Assembly: GCF_001889165.1 (NCBI RefSeq)
Contig: NZ_CP016020.1
Coordinates: 1,896,501-1,960,500, forward strand
DNA from: Bacillus weihaiensis
GTDB taxonomy: Bacteria; Bacillota; Bacilli; Bacillales; Bacillaceae
Length of the DNA stretch: 64,000 nt
Direction of reading: 5' to 3'
Under the pieces are notes generated by a model. It saw nothing but the letters and a program-made list of their open reading frames with translations. It had not been told where the DNA came from and ran no database searches. The position numbers and the translations under genes were made by a program. This document shows, in pieces, positions 45,156-54,898 of this stretch; within the stretch, counting starts at the first letter, position 1, and each line of letters begins with the position of its first letter.

Positions 45156-45938
45156 ATGATTACCTATGAAAGCTTCTTTCTTATCATTCTTTTTAGCATT
45201 ATTGGACCTGTTTTCGGGTTTCTTGCACTTATTTTTTATAATTTATATGAAAAGCAGGTAAGCTTGCTTCAGGTTGAGAACCGGCAGATCACCTTGGAAA
45301 AAGAGTTAGAAACTAGTCGTTATATGCAATTAAATCAACAAATACAACCACATTTTTTATTCAATTCTTTAAATTCCCTCTACAGTTTGCTGCGTTTAGA
45401 AAAGTATGACAAGCTCTCAAAGGCATTTGAGCATATGGTCTTGTTCTTACGTTCAAAATATCAGGAGAAAGACTCTTTATATCCTTTAGTGGAAGAGATC
45501 GATTATACAAAGCATTATCTTGAAATTCAACAGATTCGTTTTGGAGATAGACTTACTGTGAATTGGGAATTGGATCCAGGTAGTAAGAGGGCCCTTATCA
45601 TTCCTTACCTTCTTCAAACATTAGTTGAAAATGCCTTTAAGCATGGTCTGGAAGAAATAGAGGGTGACTTAAACTTAACCATTTTAATTGAAAGAAAACA
45701 TACCCAATCAGTCTTCCTTGAGGTGAAAGATAATGGACCAGGCTTTAAAAAGGGAGCAGTTCCTATTTCTGGAATTGGCTTAAGTAATATTCAGAAGAGA
45801 CTCAACCTCCTTTTTGGAGAAGAAGGACAAATAGAGATTCATTATGATCAGTATGGTCATATTTCAGTACAATGGCCGTACATAGAGAAAATAGAAGAAG
45901 GGGCTGGAGAGAATGAGATGTTTGTTGTTAGACGATGA
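45156..45938 (+). CDS. LytS/YesM-type sensor histidine kinase
   Basis: 260 aa. One N-terminal membrane helix (about 5-30) is followed by a short coiled segment, the HisKA_7TM/His_kinase H-box QIQPHFLFNSLNSL with phospho-acceptor His66, and an HATPase_c domain (LVENAFKHG N-box, DNGPGFKKG, GIGLSNIQKRL). It is short for the family because it lacks a large external sensor domain. It probably senses through the membrane or a partner, perhaps the membrane gene at 46642. The response regulator gene overlaps its 3' end by 26 nt. Confidence 0.9.
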   Translation: MITYESFFLIILFSIIGPVFGFLALIFYNLYEKQVSLLQVENRQITLEKELETSRYMQLNQQIQPHFLFNSLNSLYSLLRLEKYDKLSKAFEHMVLFLRSKYQEKDSLYPLVEEIDYTKHYLEIQQIRFGDRLTVNWELDPGSKRALIIPYLLQTLVENAFKHGLEEIEGDLNLTILIERKHTQSVFLEVKDNGPGFKKGAVPISGIGLSNIQKRLNLLFGEEGQIEIHYDQYGHISVQWPYIEKIEEGAGENEMFVVRR

Positions 45939-46629
45939 GCCTTTAGAAATCGAGCAAGTAGAATTATTAATACAACGTCATTTTCCTAATTGGCAAATAG
46001 AGAAGGCTTATAATGCAACACAAGCTATGAAAATCATTGAGAGCCTTGAGAAATATGGGGAAGTCCTGGAATTGGCACTAGTAGATATAAAAATTTCTGG
46101 TAAAAACGGGTTGGAAATTGCAGAAAGCATGAAAGAAAAAATGCCTCATCTTAATGTAGTCGTTATTTCCGCTTTTCAAGAATTTGAGTATGCAAGAAAA
46201 TCCCTTTCCTTAAAAGCAATTGATTATTTAGTGAAACCAGTAATTGAGAGTGAATTTGTTAAAGTTCTCACTAGATTTGTTGAGGAAAATCCTGAGTATG
46301 GTATTTCATCTAGGGTGGTCCAAAAAGTAATGTCGATTGTCAAAGAACAATATCACCACCCATTAAAGCTTACAGAATTATCTAAAGAGCTCCACATTAA
46401 CGCTAATTATTTAAGTCGAATGTTTAATGAAGAGGTCGGTATGCCTTTTTCTGATTATTTACTTCATTTTAGAATTGAACAAGCAAAAAGCCTGTTAAGG
46501 AAGCAACGTCATTGGAGTATTCAACGTGTAGCAGAGGAATGTGGATTTAATAGTCAGCATTATTTTAGTACATCCTTTAAGAAAATCATGAGTATAACCC
46601 CTTTAAAATATCGAAATTCAACTGGATAA
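45913..46629 (+). CDS. YesN-type response regulator with AraC DNA-binding domain
   Basis: 238 aa. Receiver domain 1-120 with Asp58 in LALVDIKISG and the YLVKP lysine, then an AraC/XylS double helix-turn-helix (about 140-238: LKLTELSKELHINANYLSRMF, VAEECGFNSQHYFSTSFKK). GGAGAG precedes the ATG. It is the partner of the kinase at 45156. YesN-like regulators usually activate a nearby uptake system, here most simply the peptide ABC operon at 47756. Confidence 0.92.
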   Translation: MRCLLLDDEPLEIEQVELLIQRHFPNWQIEKAYNATQAMKIIESLEKYGEVLELALVDIKISGKNGLEIAESMKEKMPHLNVVVISAFQEFEYARKSLSLKAIDYLVKPVIESEFVKVLTRFVEENPEYGISSRVVQKVMSIVKEQYHHPLKLTELSKELHINANYLSRMFNEEVGMPFSDYLLHFRIEQAKSLLRKQRHWSIQRVAEECGFNSQHYFSTSFKKIMSITPLKYRNSTG

Positions 46630-46641
46630 TAGGAGAATCTT

Positions 46642-47673
46642 ATGGAACAACATAAGCCAATAAGTATCACATTTTTAATAGGCGGTGGGGCGTCGGTTAG
46701 TCTTATTTTTTTAACAGGTGAAATGGTTATAAGGTATGGAGCTTTAGTTGGTTTAAGTCTCGTTTCAGCATTTATTATTATTTGTGCAATTTTTATTCCT
46801 TTTATAAAAAAGCAAGAAGTAAGACATTCCTGGTTTAGAAAAATCATTCACTTTTTCTACTTTTTTGAAATATTGGTCATCCATCTATTTATTGCTTCTA
46901 CGATTCTTGAATCTGTTTTTCATTTTCATATACTTATAGCTATCATCACTAGTCTTTCATTAACGCTATTTTTCGTTTTTTTATCAAGGTATTCATCTCA
47001 TATTCCATCCATTTTCAAAATCATGAATGTTACGTTGCTATTTAGCTTAGCCATCTTCTTAACAAATTATATTTATCTACAGGAAGGTTTAGAAACGGTA
47101 TATCATAATTTGCTTCACTATCACCCTGAGGTATTACATACTAATTATGAGAATCAGCATCTTGTTTATTGGGTAACAATAGGTGTCATCTTTACGAAAT
47201 GTTATATTCAACTACCAATCTTTGAGCCGTTCTCTAAATCAATTGTTGGCAATGGAATAAGTCGTTTATTAGTAGGGGGAATTATTTATATAACTCTTAT
47301 TTTATCTTTCTCCACGATGACAATAGTCGCAATTACACAAAATCTACCTTCCGACAATTTAAATGAGCTTCTAATTCTTTAAATCAAAGAAAAATCTGAA
47401 TCATTTATTTTTCTACCGATTATGATTATTTTTTATTTCTTAACACTTATAACAAATGCAATTAAATATAACGAATATAAAGATGCTTACGGAAGGCCTA
47501 GGAAGTTAACGCTTTTATGGCTTGGCATTACGAATATGGTAGTCGTTTATTTATTATTTGACTATCAGATCAGCTTTCTTATGACATATCTTTATTCGTC
47601 ACTATTCCTTTTCATTCTGATCCTTTTAAAAGCATGTATTTCGCTCATTTATAAAATTAGTAATAATAGTTAA
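46642..47673 (+). pseudogene. Polytopic membrane protein gene interrupted by in-frame TAA
   Basis: ATG 46642 (AGGAG upstream) opens a 246-codon membrane protein frame that ends at TAA 47380. The same frame then continues without shift for 97 codons (IKEKSESFIFLPIMIIFYFL onward) to 47673, adding two to three more helices. The whole would be about 343 aa with roughly 9-10 helices. Either a single nonsense mutation inactivated it or there are two separate short proteins. No family recognised. It lies between the two-component genes and the peptide transporter. Confidence 0.6.
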
Positions 47674-47717
47674 AAAAGTCAGAAAAATATTGAAAAAATA
47701 TCTTTCTGACTTTTTTT
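47672..47717 (+). terminator. Terminator between the membrane gene and the ABC operon
   Basis: AAAAAAGTCAGAAA (47672-47685) pairs with TTTCTGACTTTTTT (47703-47716); an inner ATAT pair shortens the loop. It separates the regulatory genes from the transporter genes. Confidence 0.85.
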
Positions 47718-47755
47718 ATAATGAAAGAGTACTACATTTAAAGGGGGTAAAGAGA

Positions 47756-49360
47756 ATGAAAAACAAAAAAAACAGTATTCTCACTTTGCTATTAGCGTGT
47801 GTGTTCTTGGTAAGTGCATGCTCTTCACAGTCAACGAGTGAACAAAGTGAAGGTACTAATGAAAGTGGTAGGAACACGATCGTTGTTGGATTAGAGGCAG
47901 AGCCAACAACTCTCGATGCTCATCAAATGTCAGACTACAACTCTAGTAGAACTGCGATGGAAGTGTATGACCAGCTTGTCCAATTTAAAGACGAAAGTAC
48001 AGAGCTTGAACCTGACCTAGCTGAAAAATGGGATGTATCAGATGATGGGTTGGAATATACGTTTTACTTAAAACAAGACGTAACATTTCATGATGGTACA
48101 CCATTTAATGCGGATGCTGTTAAATTCAGCTTTGAAAGACAAATTGATCCAAATCATCCCTTCCATGATACTGGGCAATATGCTTATGCTGAGTTTACAT
48201 TTGGTACAGTTGATCAAATTGAAGTGGTTGACGATTTCACAGTGAAAATTACGTTAAAAGAGGCATTTGCTCCATTTTTAAGTAACTTAGCTATGCATGC
48301 AGCTAGTATTGTAAGTCCAACAGCTGTTGAAGAATATGGGGCTGATTTCTCAATGAATCCTGTTGGTACTGGTCCCTTTAAGTTTGTCAGCTGGGATCCA
48401 GGTGTTGAAGTTGTTTTAGAGAAAAATCCAGATTATTTTAAAGGGGCTCCAGAAATAGATCAGTTAATTTTTAAGCCTATAACGGAGGCACAAACTCGTT
48501 TGGCAGAGCTCGAAGCAGGAAATATTGATCTGATTGTCAGCGTCCCTCCAGACGATCTTGAGCGACTTAAGAGTGACGAAAACCTACAAGTTGTTGAGCA
48601 GGCGGGAATGCATACTTGGTGGACTGCTTTTAATACTCAAAAAGAACCATTCAATAACGTAAAAGTCCGTCAAGCTGTTAGCTATGCGATTAATAAAGAA
48701 GCGATTGTAGATGGAATTCTTCAAGGAACAGGTGAATTAGCCAATACACCGTTACCACCAACAGTGTGGGGACATAATCCGAATGTGAAAAATTATGAGT
48801 ACGATCCTGAGAAAGCAAAAGAACTTCTAGCAGAAGCTGGCTATGCTGATGGGTTTGAGGTGACATATTGGGTCCCAGAATCTGGTTCTGGTATGCAACA
48901 ACCGCAAGCTATGGCTGCTGCTATACAAGCAGATCTTAAAGAAGTGGGTATTACTGTCGAAATTCAAACATTAGAATGGGGAGCTTACTTAGATAAAGTA
49001 TTCCTACCACCTGATCAAAATGATATGGATATGCATCAAATGTCATGGATCGGTGATAATGGTGATCCAGATAATTTCTTATACATCCTTTTAAGTAGCG
49101 AACAATGGCCAACTGCAGGATTTAATGATTCCTACTACAAAAATGAAAAAGTAGATGAATTGTTGGCAAATGCACGTGTTACAAAGGATAAAGGTGAACG
49201 AACTGCAATGTATGAAGAAGCACAAGTTCTCATTATGGAAGATGCCCCAATGGTTGTGATGGATCATGAAAAACAAATCATTGTAGCGAACAACAGAGTA
49301 AAAGACTTTGCTCTCCATCCAACAGGCGTGTTCCGTTTTTCAGAAGTAAAAGTGGAGTAA
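47756..49360 (+). CDS. Peptide/nickel-type ABC transporter substrate-binding lipoprotein
   Basis: 534 aa. Signal peptide with lipobox LVSAC (Cys22), a short Ser/Gln/Glu linker, then an SBP_bac_5 domain: TLDAHQMSDYNS, VTFHDGTPFNADAVKFSFER, GTGPFKFVSW and later QAMAAAIQADLKEVGI. It delivers oligopeptides, dipeptides or similar solutes to the permease encoded next. Start ATG 47756 with AAGGGGG upstream. First gene of a six-gene operon (SBP, two permeases, DUF1028, two ATPases). Confidence 0.92.
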   Translation: MKNKKNSILTLLLACVFLVSACSSQSTSEQSEGTNESGRNTIVVGLEAEPTTLDAHQMSDYNSSRTAMEVYDQLVQFKDESTELEPDLAEKWDVSDDGLEYTFYLKQDVTFHDGTPFNADAVKFSFERQIDPNHPFHDTGQYAYAEFTFGTVDQIEVVDDFTVKITLKEAFAPFLSNLAMHAASIVSPTAVEEYGADFSMNPVGTGPFKFVSWDPGVEVVLEKNPDYFKGAPEIDQLIFKPITEAQTRLAELEAGNIDLIVSVPPDDLERLKSDENLQVVEQAGMHTWWTAFNTQKEPFNNVKVRQAVSYAINKEAIVDGILQGTGELANTPLPPTVWGHNPNVKNYEYDPEKAKELLAEAGYADGFEVTYWVPESGSGMQQPQAMAAAIQADLKEVGITVEIQTLEWGAYLDKVFLPPDQNDMDMHQMSWIGDNGDPDNFLYILLSSEQWPTAGFNDSYYKNEKVDELLANARVTKDKGERTAMYEEAQVLIMEDAPMVVMDHEKQIIVANNRVKDFALHPTGVFRFSEVKVE

Positions 49361-49439
49361 AAGAACGTTAAAGAGGAGCATGTCTCCTCTTTAATTCGTA
49401 AATGATGAATATAGATGCGTTTTGAAAGAGGTGGGTAAC

Positions 49440-50387
49440 ATGGCTTCATATATCTTAAAAAGGTTGATTAGTTTAATTCCGGTTTTAATTGGGGTTACAA
49501 TTTTAGTCTTCTCGATCATGCATTTATCACCAGGTGATCCTGCGAAAATTATGTTAGGTCCTAAAGCAACAGAAGAATCAATTAAAGCCCTGAATGCTCA
49601 ATTAGGTCTTGACCAGCCTCTCTATGTTCAATACTTTTCCTGGATAGCAAATGTGCTAACTGGTGATTGGGGAAGGTCATTACAGATGAAGATGGAAGTA
49701 TTACCACTTGTCATGGATCGCTTCCATGCAACATTAATATTGACATTATTCAGTGCCGTACTCGCAGCTGTCATAGGGATTGGTGTAGGTATTGTATCTG
49801 CCTACAGAAAGTACACTTGGATTGACAGAGGTCTAATGCTGTTTGTTTTGTTCGGGTTTTGTTTACCAGTATTCTGGCTTGGTCTTATCTTACAAATTAT
49901 CTTTGGCCTCAAATTGAATATTCTCCCAATGTCCGGCATGTACTCTCCGGGGACGACAGGCTTTGTTGATCTTTTCATGCACATTATCTTACCATCATTA
50001 GCATTATCTGCAGGAGCAGGAGCGGTAATAGCTAGGATGACTCGTTCAAGTATGTTAGAGGTGTTTGAACAAGACTATATCCGTACAGCTAGGTCAAAAG
50101 GAATTACCGAGAGAAAAGTAGTCTATGTTCATGCTTTGAAAAATGCATTCATTCCGGTGTTAACCGTCCTCGGTATGCAAATTGGCTACTTACTAGCAGG
50201 AGCAGTATTAGTTGAAATGGTTTTTTCTTGGCCAGGAATCGGTACATTAATGATAAATGGAATCTTAGCAAGAGACTTTCCTTTAGTTCAGGGAATTATC
50301 CTATTTGTAGCATCAACATATGTTGTCATTAATTTAATAGTCGATATTTTATATGCGTTACTAGACCCAAGGATTTCTTATCGATAG
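49440..50387 (+). CDS. ABC transporter permease, DppB/OppB type
   Basis: 315 aa, six membrane helices, with GVTILVFSIMHLSPGDPA near the N-terminus. The EAA loop is seen as DYIRTARSKGITERKVVYVHALKNA, and VEMVFSWPGIG follows. Start ATG 49440 with AGAGGTGGG upstream rather than the in-frame ATG at 49422. Forms the channel with the DppC-like protein 12 bp downstream. Confidence 0.93.
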   Translation: MASYILKRLISLIPVLIGVTILVFSIMHLSPGDPAKIMLGPKATEESIKALNAQLGLDQPLYVQYFSWIANVLTGDWGRSLQMKMEVLPLVMDRFHATLILTLFSAVLAAVIGIGVGIVSAYRKYTWIDRGLMLFVLFGFCLPVFWLGLILQIIFGLKLNILPMSGMYSPGTTGFVDLFMHIILPSLALSAGAGAVIARMTRSSMLEVFEQDYIRTARSKGITERKVVYVHALKNAFIPVLTVLGMQIGYLLAGAVLVEMVFSWPGIGTLMINGILARDFPLVQGIILFVASTYVVINLIVDILYALLDPRISYR

Positions 50388-50399
50388 GTGGTGTGAAAG

Positions 50400-51311
50400 A
50401 TGGAACCAGTTGTGAAGCAAGAAAAACGTTCTCCTATACAAAAGGTAAAAGAGGAAAAGCCAAAGAAAATTCAGGGGCCTTGGCGGATTGCAATGAAGAA
50501 ACTATCAAGAGATAAAGCTGCGGTAACAGGGTTAATGATATTAGCTATTATTGCAATCCTTCTACTTGCAGCCCCGATTCTCCCTATCCAAGATCCTGAT
50601 GAGGTGAACTTAGGTAATCGTCTCCAACCGATAGGAACGGCAGGGAATATTTTAGGAACAGATGATTTAGGAAGGGATTTGTTAAGTAGATTAATTTGGG
50701 GAGGAAGAGTATCGGTCGCGATTGGATTTATTGCTGTTGCGATTGCCTTGTTCTTTGGAACAATACTAGGCTTACTTGCAGGTTATTTTCAACGCTTCTT
50801 TGATGGGGTTATTATGAGGTTCATGGATATCTTAATGGCATTTCCTTATGTTTTATTGGCCATTGCGATTATTGCAGCGTTAGGACCTGGTTTATTAAAT
50901 ACGATGATAGCCGTTAGTATCGTAGGAATTCCTTATTATGCGCGAATTGTTAGAGGGAGTGCTCTTATGTATCGAAACATGGAGTTTGTTTTAGCAGAAC
51001 GTGCATTAGGAGCAGGACACGGTCATATTATTTTTCATCATATTTTGCCAAACTGCCTGCCACCATTAATTGTTGCAGCTAGCTTAGATATAGGGTGGAT
51101 GATTCTTGCAGCTTCAGGTATGAGCTTTCTAGGATTAGGTGCGCAGCCACCAATGTCCGAATGGGGGGTTATGCTGAGTGAGGGGCAAAAATTTATCCGT
51201 GTTGCACCACATGTAAGCTTGCTCCCTGGATTTGCTATATTTCTAGTTGTTCTTTCACTTAATTTAGTAGGAGATGGATTACGTGATGCACTTGATCCAA
51301 AATCAAAATAA
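50400..51311 (+). CDS. ABC transporter permease, DppC/OppC type
   Basis: 303 aa. A charged cytoplasmic N-terminus (about 1-40), then GTDDLGRDLLSRLIWGGRVS and the EAA loop (FVLAERALGAGHGHIIFHHILPN), ending FNLVGDGLRDALDPK-type. GGTGGTG precedes the ATG. Heterodimer partner of the preceding permease. Confidence 0.93.
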   Translation: MEPVVKQEKRSPIQKVKEEKPKKIQGPWRIAMKKLSRDKAAVTGLMILAIIAILLLAAPILPIQDPDEVNLGNRLQPIGTAGNILGTDDLGRDLLSRLIWGGRVSVAIGFIAVAIALFFGTILGLLAGYFQRFFDGVIMRFMDILMAFPYVLLAIAIIAALGPGLLNTMIAVSIVGIPYYARIVRGSALMYRNMEFVLAERALGAGHGHIIFHHILPNCLPPLIVAASLDIGWMILAASGMSFLGLGAQPPMSEWGVMLSEGQKFIRVAPHVSLLPGFAIFLVVLSLNLVGDGLRDALDPKSK

Positions 51312-51325
51312 AAGGATGATGAGAC

Positions 51326-52219
51326 ATGAAAAAGAGTAAAACAATCCCACGTGATTTTGTTAATACATTTTCGATTGTAGGGTACGACCCGAACACTAAA
51401 GAACATGGAGTAGCCGTTGCTTCGAAGTTCCTTTCAGTTGGGTCACTCGTTCCTTATGCAAAAGCTGGTGTTGGCGCAGTTGCTACACAATCTTGGGTTA
51501 ATGTGGATTATGGCATAAGAGGACTTCAATTGATGGAAAATGGCTTAAGCGCGGAAGAAGCATTACAAGAAGTAACAAAAGGTGATGAAAAGCTAAGCTC
51601 AAGACAGGTCGGATTTGTGGATGCAAATGGGAGAAGTGCAACATTTACAGGTGAAGAATGCTTTGAATGGGCAGGCGGGATTGCGGGAGAGAATTTTGCA
51701 TGTCAGGGGAACATCTTAGTAGATGAGAAGACAGTTAAGGCAATGAGTGAAACATTTCAAACTTCTAAAGGAACACTTGCAACTAGACTGGTAAAAGCAT
51801 TGCTTGCTGGGGAAGAAGCAGGTGGTGATAGCCGAGGGAAACAATCTGCAGCTTTATTAGTTGTTAAGGAAAATGGTGGGTATGGAGGATATACAGACCG
51901 TTATATTGATTTACGGGTGGATGATCACCAGGAGCCTGTCGAAGAACTTCAAAGACTATTACATTTACATCAGTTATATTTTGAAAGAACAGTACCTGAT
52001 GATATAGCACCTATAGAAGGTGAGCTTAAGCAACAACTTGTAGATGATTTACGTAAATTAGCCTATTTAAAATCGGATAATGTAACAGACGAGGAGCTAT
52101 TTGAGGCGGTATATTCCTTTCATCTTATTGAAAATTTTGATGAGCGAGTGCAAGAAAAGGGGTATATTGATCAAAAAGTCGTTGAGTTTATTCACAAATT
52201 CACTGTGCGAGAGGACTGA
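51326..52219 (+). CDS. DUF1028 family Ntn-hydrolase-like protein in a peptide uptake operon
   Basis: 297 aa. The DUF1028 domain covers about 10-215: NTFSIVGYDPNTKEHGVAVA, GAVATQSWVN, QVGFVDANGR, FACQGNIL, SRGKQSAALLV and YIDLRVDDH. A helical C-terminal tail follows. DUF1028 proteins have an Ntn-hydrolase-like fold and are often encoded beside peptide or amidohydrolase genes, but no reaction is established. Here it sits between permease and ATPase genes, and its TGA overlaps the next ATG, so it is a true operon member. It may process the imported solute. Confidence 0.88.
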   Translation: MKKSKTIPRDFVNTFSIVGYDPNTKEHGVAVASKFLSVGSLVPYAKAGVGAVATQSWVNVDYGIRGLQLMENGLSAEEALQEVTKGDEKLSSRQVGFVDANGRSATFTGEECFEWAGGIAGENFACQGNILVDEKTVKAMSETFQTSKGTLATRLVKALLAGEEAGGDSRGKQSAALLVVKENGGYGGYTDRYIDLRVDDHQEPVEELQRLLHLHQLYFERTVPDDIAPIEGELKQQLVDDLRKLAYLKSDNVTDEELFEAVYSFHLIENFDERVQEKGYIDQKVVEFIHKFTVRED

Positions 52220-53211
52220 TGAAAATGACAGCTCTCTTAGAAGTAAAGGATTTAGAAGTGAAATTTAAGAAAGACCATGAATTTGTGTCAACTATTAATG
52301 GCGTTAGTTTTCATATTATGCCAGGAGAAACAGTAGGAATTGTAGGGGAGTCTGGATGCGGAAAAAGCGTGACATCTCTTTCCGTTATGGGGCTTTTACC
52401 AAAGGAATACAGTCAATTAGGTGATAAAAGCACGATTGAATTTAATGGACAAAGAATAAATGGACTTCCTGAATTAGACTACCAACGAATCAGAGGAAAT
52501 GAAATTGCGATGATTTTTCAGGATCCAATGTCTTCTTTAAATCCCGTGTTATCAATTGGTTATCAGCTAGTGGAAATGATTCGTAATCATACAAACTTAC
52601 CAAAGAAATCAGCTAAAGCAAGGGCAGTAGAAATGCTTGAAAAAGTTGGAATACCTAGAGCCACGCAACTACTTAATGAGTATCCGCACCAGCTTTCCGG
52701 AGGAATGAGACAGCGTGTGATGATTGCGATGGCTCTATCGTGTAATCCGAAACTACTTATTGCAGATGAACCTACAACGGCTCTTGATGTAACAATCCAA
52801 GCGCAGATTCTTGACCTAATGAGAACTCTTCAGATTGAATTTAATACAGCTATTATGTTAATAACACATGACCTTGGTGTCGTAGCCGAAGTGTGTGACA
52901 GAGTCATTGTCATGTATGCTGGAAGAGTTGTCGAAGAAGCTCCTGTTGCTGATATTTTTACAAATCCAAAACACCCTTACACAAAAGGATTGTTAGAATC
53001 AATCCCAAGCTTATCAGATGAAAAAGAAAGATTACATGCCATTTCAGGCTCTGTCCCATTACCAGAAGAAATGCCTGCGGGTTGTCGATTTGCTCCAAGA
53101 TGTGCTCATGCAACAGAGCCTTGTTATCAGTTCATTCCACCAAGAGTGAAAATGTCTGACAGTCAATATACTAGTTGTTGGCTTTATAGTGAGGACGGTG
53201 GCGTAGGGTAA
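52219..53211 (+). CDS. ABC transporter ATP-binding protein, DppD/OppD type
   Basis: 330 aa with Walker A GESGCGKS, Q-loop FQDPMSSLNP, signature LSGGMRQR, Walker B LLIADEPTTALD, and the oligopeptide-specific C-terminal cysteine region (GCRFAPRCAHATEPC) that may bind an iron-sulfur cluster. The start overlaps the DUF1028 stop (TGATG). Confidence 0.94.
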   Translation: MKMTALLEVKDLEVKFKKDHEFVSTINGVSFHIMPGETVGIVGESGCGKSVTSLSVMGLLPKEYSQLGDKSTIEFNGQRINGLPELDYQRIRGNEIAMIFQDPMSSLNPVLSIGYQLVEMIRNHTNLPKKSAKARAVEMLEKVGIPRATQLLNEYPHQLSGGMRQRVMIAMALSCNPKLLIADEPTTALDVTIQAQILDLMRTLQIEFNTAIMLITHDLGVVAEVCDRVIVMYAGRVVEEAPVADIFTNPKHPYTKGLLESIPSLSDEKERLHAISGSVPLPEEMPAGCRFAPRCAHATEPCYQFIPPRVKMSDSQYTSCWLYSEDGGVG

Positions 53212-54176
53212 TGGAGGAATTATTAACAGTTAAAAACCTTAAAAAATACTTTCCTATCAAAAAAGGAATTTTAAATAGAGAAGGCGGCAGTGTAAAAGCT
53301 GTTGATGATGTATCGTTCTCATTATTCGAGGGGGAAACATTGGGTCTTGTAGGCGAAAGTGGTTGTGGAAAGTCTACGTTAGGTAGAACGATTCTCCAAT
53401 TATTTAAACCTACCGAGGGAGAGGTCTTATTTAAAGGGAACAACATATCTAACATGTCATTTAAAGATCTTAGACCTCACAGAAAAGACATGCAAATGAT
53501 TTTTCAAGATCCATATTCTTCTTTAAATTCACGCAAAACGATTAAAAGTATCTTAATGGAGCCGTACAAAATCCATTCTTTATATACTAATAAAGAGCGT
53601 GAAGAAAAGGCAGAAGGAATGCTTGAGAAGGTTGGCTTAAACCGATTGTTTGCCAATCGATACCCACATGAATTTAGCGGAGGGCAACGACAGCGTATCG
53701 GGATTGCTAGAGCCTTAATGCTTGAACCCGACCTTATTATTGCTGATGAACCTGTTTCAGCATTAGATGTTTCTGTTCAAGCACAAGTGTTAAATTTAAT
53801 GCGTGATCTTCAAGAAGAATTTAACTTAACCTACTTGTTTATTGCACATGATTTAAGTGTAGTAAAGCACTTTAGTACAAGAGTTGGCGTTATGTATCTT
53901 GGAAGAATGGTGGAGTTATCTGACAAAGATAACTTATATAAAGAACCTTTACATCCTTATACACAGGCTTTGCTATCAGCCGTACCCATTCCTAAAATAG
54001 GAGGAGCAAGAGAGAGAATTATTTTAAAGGGGGATGTTCCTAGTCCCGATAATCCGCCTACTGGATGTGCCTTTCATACAAGGTGTGCACAGTGTATGAA
54101 AATATGTAAGGAAGAACGACCTCAACTGAAAGAGGTAGCAGAAGGACGCTTTGTGGCTTGCCACCTTTACGAATAA
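53211..54176 (+). CDS. ABC transporter ATP-binding protein, DppF/OppF type
   Basis: 321 aa with Walker A GESGCGKS, Q-loop FQDPYSSLNS, signature FSGGQRQR, Walker B LIIADEPVSALD, and the C-terminal GCAFHTRCAQCMKIC cysteines. Overlaps the DppD-like stop (TAATG). Last gene of the operon; the 120-bp repeat 25 bp downstream ends in T-runs and probably serves as its terminator. Confidence 0.94.
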   Translation: MEELLTVKNLKKYFPIKKGILNREGGSVKAVDDVSFSLFEGETLGLVGESGCGKSTLGRTILQLFKPTEGEVLFKGNNISNMSFKDLRPHRKDMQMIFQDPYSSLNSRKTIKSILMEPYKIHSLYTNKEREEKAEGMLEKVGLNRLFANRYPHEFSGGQRQRIGIARALMLEPDLIIADEPVSALDVSVQAQVLNLMRDLQEEFNLTYLFIAHDLSVVKHFSTRVGVMYLGRMVELSDKDNLYKEPLHPYTQALLSAVPIPKIGGARERIILKGDVPSPDNPPTGCAFHTRCAQCMKICKEERPQLKEVAEGRFVACHLYE

Positions 54177-54200
54177 ACACAAGTTCATCATAATCATTGC

Positions 54201-54325
54201 GAGGCTGGGTCAAAACAAAGAGCCAGGCACCCTCCGATACAAACTATTGTGTGCACTAGATAAATCAGTGCGTACATATAGTCGTTACGATAAGGTGCCA
54301 GGCACTTCTGTCCCAGCCTCTTTTT
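54201..54325. repeat. 120-bp MITE-like palindromic repeat, copy A
   Basis: The unit runs from GAGGCTGGG (54201) to CCCAGCCTC (54320), followed by TTTTT. Terminal inverted repeats enclose a second pair of inverted GCCAGGCACC / GGTGCCAGGC blocks, so the transcript folds into a long hairpin. Copy B at 58178-58297 is the reverse complement with 3 differences in 120 bases. It probably doubles as terminator of the ABC operon. Confidence 0.85.
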
Positions 54326-54468
54326 ATACATATTTTCTTAAACACTTGTGTTCTTAGAATCTTTTAGCTTAAAAAATAGGTATTCACACAATTTTCCACG
54401 TACAAGTTTATAGACAGATGTCCATGGAATAGGATGTTAAGGAAAAAAGGAAGGAGGGATCGTTCACT

Positions 54469-54879
54469 TTGAATATAGAGGAGCATTTAGGAGATTTCCG
54501 GATTCCAACTAATCAAAATCCATTCATTTCAATTGAACAAAAATCTATAGTTCCTACTCAGCAAGTGCAAAAGCGCTTCACTAGTTCATCTCAACCATCG
54601 ACCCAGACACAAATACAGCCAGGTGCCCCAACAACACCTCCACCAGCGACTATCCCAACACAAATGCAGCAAATGCAAGCAGTGGATCCTGGATCTATCT
54701 CAAGATGTTTGTATAAATTTACGTATATTTGGTTAAGAGGTTCCAGGCAGATTTGGTTTTATCCCATTTTCGTAGGTATTGGTCAACAGTCAGTTTCGGG
54801 TTTTAGATGGGATGGTAACTCTTGGATTTATTCATTATTAAGTTTACGGCAGATTCAATCATTCACTTGTAATCTTTAA
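54469..54879 (+). CDS. Hypothetical protein with Pro/Thr/Gln-rich linker
   Basis: 136 aa. The N-terminal part is polar, with a low-complexity stretch at about 40-72 (PSTQTQIQPGAPTTPPPAT); the C-terminal part (about 80-136) is aromatic (YIWLRGSRQIWFYPIFVGIG, SVSGFRWDG). It starts with TTG, preceded by GGAGGG with a rather long spacing. It pairs with the Gly/Tyr-rich gene 19 bp downstream. Surface or spore-coat roles are conceivable but unproven. Confidence 0.6.
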   Translation: MNIEEHLGDFRIPTNQNPFISIEQKSIVPTQQVQKRFTSSSQPSTQTQIQPGAPTTPPPATIPTQMQQMQAVDPGSISRCLYKFTYIWLRGSRQIWFYPIFVGIGQQSVSGFRWDGNSWIYSLLSLRQIQSFTCNL

Positions 54880-54898
54880 AAAAAGGAGTAGATGTTCA

